NCBI GenBank assembly: GCA_041394265.1
Contig: JAWKIO010000005.1
Coordinates: 4,960,001-5,024,000 of the forward strand
DNA: 64,000 nt
Source: Acidimicrobiales bacterium
GTDB lineage: Bacteria; Actinomycetota; Acidimicrobiia; Acidimicrobiales; SZUA-35
Reading direction: 5' to 3'
Shown one piece after another: positions 59,001 through 64,000 of the stretch. The position numbers and the translations under genes were made by a program. Under the pieces are notes generated by a model. That model was not told where the DNA came from and did not search any database. It saw nothing but the letters and a program-made list of their open reading frames with translations. Within the stretch, counting starts at the first letter, position 1; each line of letters opens with the position of its first letter.

Positions 59001-59605
59001 CCGGTCGGCGAGTTGCGGTCACGTCCGGCGCCGGCGAGATCGCGCTGGCCGAGGTCGACGACAGCCTCGGTTTGGAGGTCATCGCCCGACACCGGCCGAC
59101 GACGTCGACGGGAACGCTGTGCGCAACGTTCCACCCGACGTCGGCCCTGCTGGCCACCGGTTCGGTCGACCGGACCGTCACGGTCTGGCGAGCCGACCGA
59201 TCCGGCCTTCACGTCGTCCGGCAGCTGAGGGGCCCAGCCGGCAATGTGCTCGGTGTGAGGTTTTCCCCGAGCGGTCGCCGCCTGGCGGCCGGCACGACCG
59301 ACGGCTCGATCTGGCTCTGGCAATGCCACGACGACCGGTTCGAACTCGAGACCGTGATCACGACCGGGACGGCGGGCGTGTACTGCGTGGTCTTCGCCCA
59401 CGACGATCTGCTCTTTACCGCCGGCCCGGCCAACCGGCCCCAACGCTGGACCCTCGATCCGACGGTCATTCTCAACGACTTGGCCGAGCGGGCCGGCGAT
59501 CCCATCGACCCAGAGCTCCTCCGCCGGTATGCACCCAGAGGTGACCTCGAACGAGTCGCATGGCGCCGTTCGAAGTCGTCCGAGCTGACCGGAGATCGTT
59601 GCTGA
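56012..59605 (+). CDS. XRE-HTH / nSTAND1 ATPase / WD40 protein
   Basis: 1197 residues from GTG 56012 (AGGGGG 5 bases before; ATG 56024 is the alternative). An N-terminal helix-turn-helix (about 5-75, 'WSYKALGAALDRPPSTLHGWISG') precedes a signal-transduction ATPase of the nSTAND1 type. That ATPase starts at 'NPYRGLEAYSADDADLFFGRD' (about 89) and has Walker A GRSGVGKSS at 136-144 and Walker B VVIVDQFE at 180-187. About seven or more WD40 repeats follow (from about 590 to 1170; e.g. 'LATASYDGTVALWNL', 'LATGSVDRTVTVWRAD'). STAND proteins oligomerise on ligand sensing by their repeats. It pairs with the next AfsR-like gene. Confidence 0.9.
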   Translation: MGEGMSLAEFAEHLGRAKRASRWSYKALGAALDRPPSTLHGWISGEHLPYPRDIDDFARLLDVLGIEDVDRMLAAVVLLRTQRHSPRRNPYRGLEAYSADDADLFFGRDDDAASIAQVVSERLAVSEASPPLVVLGRSGVGKSSLLQAGVQALLETDGHDVDYVVAADMPLPSLGDGPRVVIVDQFEFLLQRGQEAALAATIGQLHEAIDVGAVVVVVIRSDYFERASSIGFLMAGFRAGPYVVDALSPEQVVSCIIAPADRTGRTIEPALLTQLLVDVQVHAAQRVESSPLPLLSHILYRLASDDSDQLTLDGYRAIGGLEGALEQSAEDAFAELEGELPGLTRAVLCRMVELGEEGRPTRRPVRLQPLRASLSASDVDAVIDAFTRRRLVVVDIDSATISHETLVMSWPRLGRWIEETRASLATLRTVRTARSLWSDADRDPSLLLSGQPLDDAMAVTADPIAQLHLEPADEEFLAISCERRDAQRTDDDAATSRHIATAAALLAESERATSAQLAAAAYTISPTVEARSALISAAASALGPRIATAPGNTGLARFDRGLVHATRNSLTLYRRSPLGLQVQTTLTPHLDGDVAAFDISSDGKIVVAGTETGHVVILGTDPDQPAIVELSTTDRPADERHEVTAIAVAGKGQIIAVGHGSGAVTIWRREGDTHDWVLSDTIALPARTMDLAIDDGALRLATASYDGTVALWNLEGMANPLWTNDDARGDPASAIALDAAGSRLAAGHHGGEVRCWDLTDPDRPVEFDRSGSRAATWINSISFAPDGNLVAVASSDGRVRFWQVAGWQALERRLRHPSVITDVVLFDSFGLATTGEDGVLRVWLDHQAQPLDVPPTWAILADRNPEFVVSVDRTGAYAWTLDHNGELRTDDLFRPAAEGLILAGSGALSAGGSALCLGTRTGSIVCIDPASRQVRGTLDDAGDLIEQLAMDDAGTMLAAAVRDGVCTVWTKAADRSMSVVGTVSITAPALGVAIDPAGRRVAVTSGAGEIALAEVDDSLGLEVIARHRPTTSTGTLCATFHPTSALLATGSVDRTVTVWRADRSGLHVVRQLRGPAGNVLGVRFSPSGRRLAAGTTDGSIWLWQCHDDRFELETVITTGTAGVYCVVFAHDDLLFTAGPANRPQRWTLDPTVILNDLAERAGDPIDPELLRRYAPRGDLERVAWRRSKSSELTGDRC

Positions 59606-59650
59606 CGTCCTGCGATTGAAGGACACTGCTTCGGTTCCGGGAGGAGGACA

Positions 59651-62600
59651 GTGGGCAGCGGCAACAAGCGACGGTTCGGGGTGCGCGTGTTCGGCCACGT
59701 CACCGTGACGGGTGGCGAGTCCTCGACAGCACTCGACCTGTCGAAAATCCACACGCAGCTGCTCGCGGCCCTTGTTGCAGCCGGACCGGAAGGGCAGCCA
59801 CACGACCGACTGGCCGAAATCGTCTGGCCATCCGGCCCTCCTCCGACGTGGTACGCGGCGCTGCGACTCAACATCAGCCGGCTGCGAGATCAGTTCCCCG
59901 ACATCGACATCCGAGCCGCTTCCGGTCGCTACCGCCTGGCATGCCCCATCGATGCCGTCGACGCCTGGTGGCTCGATGAACTCGTGCGATCCGAACGCCT
60001 CCCCGACGAAGTCGACATCAGCCGGGCGGTCGTCGGTCGGCCGTACGACGGGATCGCGTCGGGGCCACTCCTCGACGACGCCCGGCATCTCGCCGAGTTC
60101 CAACAACGGCGACTGGTGGAACGCTTTCGCAGCGTCGGGGCCACGACGCTCGAGGACGCCACCGCATCATCGTTGATCGCCCATGCCGCCCGGGAGTACA
60201 CCGACACCGACACCATCGGCCAGGTCATCACGATCCTCGAGGTCGCCGACCGCGGCGACGAGGCCGCACGACTCCTCCAGACCGTGATCGAACGGCACCG
60301 CCGGGAGATCGGTGTCGTACCCGACGAACTGGGCAGCCGGCTACGGGCCCTGGTGCCGCAACGACCGATCGCCGCCCATCAACGGGCTGCGGCATCGGTG
60401 GCGTTGCGACACCCGGCGCTCGACCTCGCCGGCACGAGTCCGCTGATCGGTCAGCACGACATCGTCGACACGCTCATGTCGTCGACATCGTGTTTGTTGC
60501 TCGGGCCGAGCGGCTCAGGCAAGACCAGGCTGACCGCGATGGCCGTCGACCAACTCGCTCTGAGCGGTCAGCCCTGTCTCTACGTGATCCCCCTCGCCGA
60601 CGACGCACCGCCGCTGGCCGCGCTCCACGTTGCCGTTCCTTCCCTCGCATCGTTTCCGACGCCCAGCCAACCCGGCGATGACGCGATGGCCGAGGCCGTC
60701 CGCCAACATTGGCAGCACCTGGTCCGTCTCGCCCGCGATGCCGACGACGTGCTCCATGTGTTCGTAGATGACGCCGACGCACTCGATGCGGCCTCGCTCG
60801 ACGTCGTTCGGCTCCTGATGCACTCATCGCTCACCGACGACCGACTCTCGGTCACGGTGGCGGCCGACGGCGACGGAGCGTCGTCCGAATGGCTGAGCTT
60901 GCGCCACGACCTCGAGCACCTCAGGGTCCCCGTGTTGCACATCGCTCCACTCGAGCGTGACGACATCATCGCGGCGGTTCTCCGCGAGTTCGGTGACGCC
61001 ACCCTCGACGCGGCCGAAGGCTTGGCCGACGACATCCACGCGGCGAGCGGCGGGCTCGCCGCCCTCGTCGTTGCACTACTGGCGGCGGCCGATCCCACCA
61101 CCTTGCTCCTCCCGGAGCGCGCCGTCGCCGGTCAGGCAACCGGTCGCCTGCTCAGCCGCCTGAGCGAGGAGGTTCGCGAGGTCGGCGTGGGCGCCGCCGT
61201 TCTGGGCGACACGTTCCGTCTGGACGACCTGGCGCACATCCTCGACCGACCGGCCGACGAGATCGAGCGAGCGGTGGGCGAGCTGTGGTCCCGAGAACTC
61301 GTCGACGAGTGCGATGATCAGAACGAGTTGCGGTTCCGCGACCTCCGTCTGCGTCACGCACTGCTGGGTTCGGTCCCGCGGTTCCGGCTGTCCGCGCTGC
61401 ATCTGCGGGTGCTCGAGATCGAGAGCGATCCGCATCGCCGAGCCCATCATGCCTACGCAGCCGCTCCGAGCGGTTCGATCGACGTTGCGGTTGCGCTGCT
61501 CACCGACTCGGCGACCCGGTACCACGAACGTGGTCACTGGCGTGCCGTCACACGGGAATGCGAGCGTGTCGACCAACTCCTGGGCGACGAGACACCGGTC
61601 GAGGTGCTCACCATGTGGGCGGCGGCGCTGGACGCATCCGGGCTCGACGGCACGACGGCCCGCCTACGAGCCTTCGAACGAGCGGCGGCTGCGCAGGATT
61701 GGGACCAGGCCGTCGCTGCTGCTCTCTCGGGCCTTCCGCACGGTGAACGCGGCGCTGGCGACTCGGCTCGTCTCTCACTCCTGCGACGGCTTCCATTCGA
61801 TCAGATCCCACCCCGTCGCCGATTCGACGTGGCCTTCTACCAGAGCCGGTTCTCGGCACTCGGCGGCCGACCGGCCGACGCCGTCGACTGGGCCGATCGG
61901 GCACTCGGCCTGGCGACGACCGACGAACAGGTCGCGCTGGCTCACGTCACCAGCTGGACCGCCCGCCACCACATCCAACCGGCCGACCACGCCTTCCCCG
62001 ATCATCTGCACGATCTTGGTGGTGTCGAGGGCGCCCGGATCCAGCAGATGATGGCCATCACCGCGTTCGAGCGCAACGATCGAGCGACTGCACTCGAACA
62101 CCATCGTCGGTTCGTCGACCTTGGCACCCGAACAGGCGACCCGACCCGCTTGTGGCATGCGTTGTGTTTCGACGCCATGCTGGCCCTCGACGCCGGCGAG
62201 GTCCAAGCTGCCGGGCGCATCGCCGACGAGGCGTACGAACACGGCTCGCGACACGGAGTGGTCGAGGCCTCGAGCGCCCGAGCCGCGGCCCTGTTCTTCG
62301 ACGCCTGGACCCGAACCGATCTGGCCGACCTCGCGCCGATGATGTGGCAGCTGCGCAACAACCTCGGACGCACCATCACCGGTCGCGCCGGGCTTGCCAT
62401 CGCCGATGCCATCTGTGGTGATGCCGAACGAGGCCGCAGCGACGGCGTGCAGATCGCCAGGGAGGCGCTGGCCCGACCCGGCAGCATGTCGCTCCCGATC
62501 GTTGCCGCACTCGCCGACGTCCTCGCCTCGACCGGCGACCGAGCGCTCATCGACGAGACTCGACGATTTCTGCTCCCCTTCGCCGGGAGGTCGATCGTCG

Positions 62601-62851
62601 TCGGCTTCGGACTGTTCAACCTCGGTCCGGTCGAGCGTGCGCTGGCCCTTCTCAGCGACGACACGCAGCGCACGCATTGGCTGGAGGCTGCGGTCGCCGC
62701 ATCCGACGCGTCCGGCTCACTGCGTTGGCGAGTGCTCAGCCGTCTCGCACTGGCCGATCACGCCGGCGATGTCACCATCCGCGGCGCAGCCGCCGACCTC
62801 GCGGCCGATTCCGAGCTTCGATCGCTCTTCATCGACGACGTTCGGACCTGA
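59651..62851 (+). CDS. AfsR/SARP-like STAND transcriptional regulator
   Basis: 1066 residues, GTG start with GGAGG upstream. An OmpR-like winged helix (about 10-100, 'LDLSKIHTQLLAALVAAGPEGQPHDRLAEIVWP') and a BTAD-type helical domain (about 100-235) are followed by an AAA/STAND ATPase. The ATPase has Walker A LGPSGSGKT at 284-292 and a Walker B-like HVFVDDADA near 375. TPR-like helical repeats (about 650-1060) complete it. This is the AfsR/LuxR-MalT-like large regulator architecture. It lies 45 bases after the WD40 ATPase gene, so it is probably in one operon with it. Target genes are unknown. Confidence 0.87.
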   Translation: MGSGNKRRFGVRVFGHVTVTGGESSTALDLSKIHTQLLAALVAAGPEGQPHDRLAEIVWPSGPPPTWYAALRLNISRLRDQFPDIDIRAASGRYRLACPIDAVDAWWLDELVRSERLPDEVDISRAVVGRPYDGIASGPLLDDARHLAEFQQRRLVERFRSVGATTLEDATASSLIAHAAREYTDTDTIGQVITILEVADRGDEAARLLQTVIERHRREIGVVPDELGSRLRALVPQRPIAAHQRAAASVALRHPALDLAGTSPLIGQHDIVDTLMSSTSCLLLGPSGSGKTRLTAMAVDQLALSGQPCLYVIPLADDAPPLAALHVAVPSLASFPTPSQPGDDAMAEAVRQHWQHLVRLARDADDVLHVFVDDADALDAASLDVVRLLMHSSLTDDRLSVTVAADGDGASSEWLSLRHDLEHLRVPVLHIAPLERDDIIAAVLREFGDATLDAAEGLADDIHAASGGLAALVVALLAAADPTTLLLPERAVAGQATGRLLSRLSEEVREVGVGAAVLGDTFRLDDLAHILDRPADEIERAVGELWSRELVDECDDQNELRFRDLRLRHALLGSVPRFRLSALHLRVLEIESDPHRRAHHAYAAAPSGSIDVAVALLTDSATRYHERGHWRAVTRECERVDQLLGDETPVEVLTMWAAALDASGLDGTTARLRAFERAAAAQDWDQAVAAALSGLPHGERGAGDSARLSLLRRLPFDQIPPRRRFDVAFYQSRFSALGGRPADAVDWADRALGLATTDEQVALAHVTSWTARHHIQPADHAFPDHLHDLGGVEGARIQQMMAITAFERNDRATALEHHRRFVDLGTRTGDPTRLWHALCFDAMLALDAGEVQAAGRIADEAYEHGSRHGVVEASSARAAALFFDAWTRTDLADLAPMMWQLRNNLGRTITGRAGLAIADAICGDAERGRSDGVQIAREALARPGSMSLPIVAALADVLASTGDRALIDETRRFLLPFAGRSIVVGFGLFNLGPVERALALLSDDTQRTHWLEAAVAASDASGSLRWRVLSRLALADHAGDVTIRGAAADLAADSELRSLFIDDVRT

Positions 62852-62852
62852 C

Positions 62853-64000
62853 TCAGGCCGCCACGGTCGTGCGGGCTGCGGCCCGGGGGATGGCGATCGA
62901 GGCCAAGAGTCCGGCAACGGCGACCGCCAGGCCGAGGAGATAGGTGATCACGAACCGGCTACTCGAGCCGTCGTCGCCCACCAGCACGTTCATCGTCTGG
63001 ATGCCGGCCACGATGCCGATGAACATCACCTGTTGGCTCATGCCGTTGGCGATTCCCATGTCGGCCTCGTCGACGGCGTCGACCACCATGGCCGAGATCG
63101 AGGGCTGGGAGATGCCGGCCGCGATGCCGGTGAGGACCAGGCCGAGCACGATCAGGCCGATGCCGACGCCGTCGGTCAGCGGCGCTGCGGCAGTGAACGC
63201 TGCCATCGACGCCACCATGAACAGCGACCCGAAGACGATCGGCAGACGCTGGCCGATGCGCTGCGGCAGGTAGCCGCCGAACACGGCCGAGGCGCTGAAG
63301 GCACCGGGTCGGGGGGCCATCAGCAGGGCGATGCCGCCGACGGTCCAGCCGTAGCGCTTCTCGAGCAGTGCGGGGGTGACCACGAACCCGCCCATGTAGG
63401 CGAACTGCATGAGGGCCGACGAAACCATCGGCAGCGTGAAGTGACGGCGACCGAAATAATCGAGCCGGATCATCGGTGCCGGCGCCGACCGCTCGACCCG
63501 GATGAAGCCGACGGTGGCGGCGACTGCGAGGACGATGAGGAGCCAGCCGAGCGGATCGAAGATTGCGGCGGTGTCGACCCCGTCACGCAGCTGACCGGTG
63601 AAGCGAGTGATCGCCAAGAGCGCACCCAGCACGGCGAGCGCCAGCGCTGCGGCGCCGTTGTAGTCGATGGCCACCACCTTGCGGACCGGTGATGCTTCCA
63701 ACACGAGCGCCGCGGTGACCAGGGCGAGCCCGTTCACTGCGGCGAAGATCAGGAACAGGGCCCGCCAGCCGAGCAGGTCGATGAGGGGTCCACCCAGCAC
63801 GATGCCGATGGTCGGCGCACCGGTCATGGCGAATTGGAACCAGCCCATGGCGGTGGCCCGTCGCCGTGGCCCGTAAGCGTGCATCATCAGTGCCTGGGCG
63901 TTGGGGATGACCATGGCGCCGCACATGCCAAAAGCCACGCGGAACACGATGAGCGAACCCGCGTTCCACGCCAGGCCCGAGGCCAATGTGGCGAGCACAC
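62853..64000 (-). CDS. MFS multidrug efflux transporter (DHA2-like), N-terminus cut by window edge
   Basis: At least 382 residues, with the frame still open at the right edge (no start seen). About eleven membrane helices, with 'GPRRRATAMGWFQFAMTGAPTIGIVLGGPLIDLLGWRALFLI' matching motif C and the following loop of the 14-helix EmrB/QacA group. The missing N-terminus would hold the first helices. It ends two bases after the convergent AfsR-like gene. The substrate is unknown. Confidence 0.88.
   Translation of the reverse strand, partial: VLATLASGLAWNAGSLIVFRVAFGMCGAMVIPNAQALMMHAYGPRRRATAMGWFQFAMTGAPTIGIVLGGPLIDLLGWRALFLIFAAVNGLALVTAALVLEASPVRKVVAIDYNGAAALALAVLGALLAITRFTGQLRDGVDTAAIFDPLGWLLIVLAVAATVGFIRVERSAPAPMIRLDYFGRRHFTLPMVSSALMQFAYMGGFVVTPALLEKRYGWTVGGIALLMAPRPGAFSASAVFGGYLPQRIGQRLPIVFGSLFMVASMAAFTAAAPLTDGVGIGLIVLGLVLTGIAAGISQPSISAMVVDAVDEADMGIANGMSQQVMFIGIVAGIQTMNVLVGDDGSSSRFVITYLLGLAVAVAGLLASIAIPRAAARTTVAA

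Noticed and set aside
57902..60106. 734-residue minus-strand frame across both STAND ATPases
   Set aside because: No recognisable domain. Plus-strand genes have Walker motifs and WD40 repeats.
1..64000. tRNA or rRNA genes, prophage or insertion sequences
   Set aside because: No cloverleaf-like or rRNA-like stretches were apparent in the intergenic gaps, no transposase or integrase motif was seen, and nearly all DNA is accounted for by the listed genes.

Overview
This is a dense, high-GC bacterial chromosome segment. Codon use, the small DUF222/HNH gene, an LAFTG-anchored surface protein, AfsR-like regulators and promoters of the GTTT / GGGTA type all point to an actinobacterium. The closest fit is the Acidimicrobiia (Ilumatobacter-like relatives). 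That placement is inference from protein style, not from a marker gene. I see no rRNA or tRNA genes, no CRISPR array, no transposase or phage genes, and no sharp base-composition break. Both window edges cut genes: a secreted beta-propeller protein on the left and an MFS drug-efflux pump on the right.

Layout. 1-7 kb: propeller protein, CsbD stress protein, SHMT-like PLP enzyme coupled to a rhomboid-type membrane protein, an MFS transporter fused to a cyclic-nucleotide-binding domain, and a TlpA thioredoxin coupled to an Lgt-like gene that carries a frameshift. 7-16.7 kb: secreted polysaccharide deacetylase with a DUF4214 module, a six-domain PAS/GAF/SpoIIE/HATPase phosphatase, class V aminotransferase, a 30-bp-periodic repeat cluster, VOC protein, APH-like kinase, SDR and a YcaQ-like winged-helix protein. 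16.8-20.9 kb: a minus-strand operon of ECF sigma factor, membrane-anchored sensor (probable anti-sigma), a lipoprotein paralogue of the sensor domain, and a secreted protein. 20.9-26.4 kb: UspA, a Pro-rich mini-protein, a lipoprotein divergent from a region-2-only sigma-like protein, a PAP2-diacylglycerol kinase fusion, FKBP, NUDIX, and a tiny membrane peptide translationally coupled to a lipoprotein.

26.4-37.4 kb: YdeP-type molybdopterin oxidoreductase, enoyl-CoA hydratase, DUF1992 protein, a degenerate OtsA-like glycosyltransferase, PA2169-type stress protein, alpha/beta hydrolase, PGPGW membrane protein, a histidine kinase/response regulator pair, a DUF2202 lipoprotein and an SDR. 37.5-42.8 kb: a four-gene operon with 4-nt overlaps (fasciclin lipoprotein, ABC ATPase, ABC permease, tandem-fused AI-2E permease). 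42.8-46 kb: small housekeeping-like enzymes and hypotheticals. 46-52.7 kb: a DUF4214 secreted protein facing a 1608-residue surface protein with DUF11 and calcium-type repeats. 52.9-64 kb: HNH nuclease, two conserved hypotheticals, two adjacent STAND ATPases (XRE-nSTAND-WD40, then AfsR/SARP-like) and the partial MFS gene.

The main unifying signal is a recurrent promoter of the SigB/SigF type (GTTT, 15-16 bases, GGGTA). It lies upstream of CsbD, the OtsA-like protein and the PA2169 protein, with close variants before the Pro-rich mini-protein and the region-2-only sigma-like gene. Together with the SpoIIE-type phosphatase/anti-sigma-kinase fusion at 8.8-11.8 kb, this suggests that several genes here form part of a general-stress regulon. 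The OtsA-like enzyme has lost residues that OtsA uses to bind substrate, so it may be a stress-regulated protein of new function.
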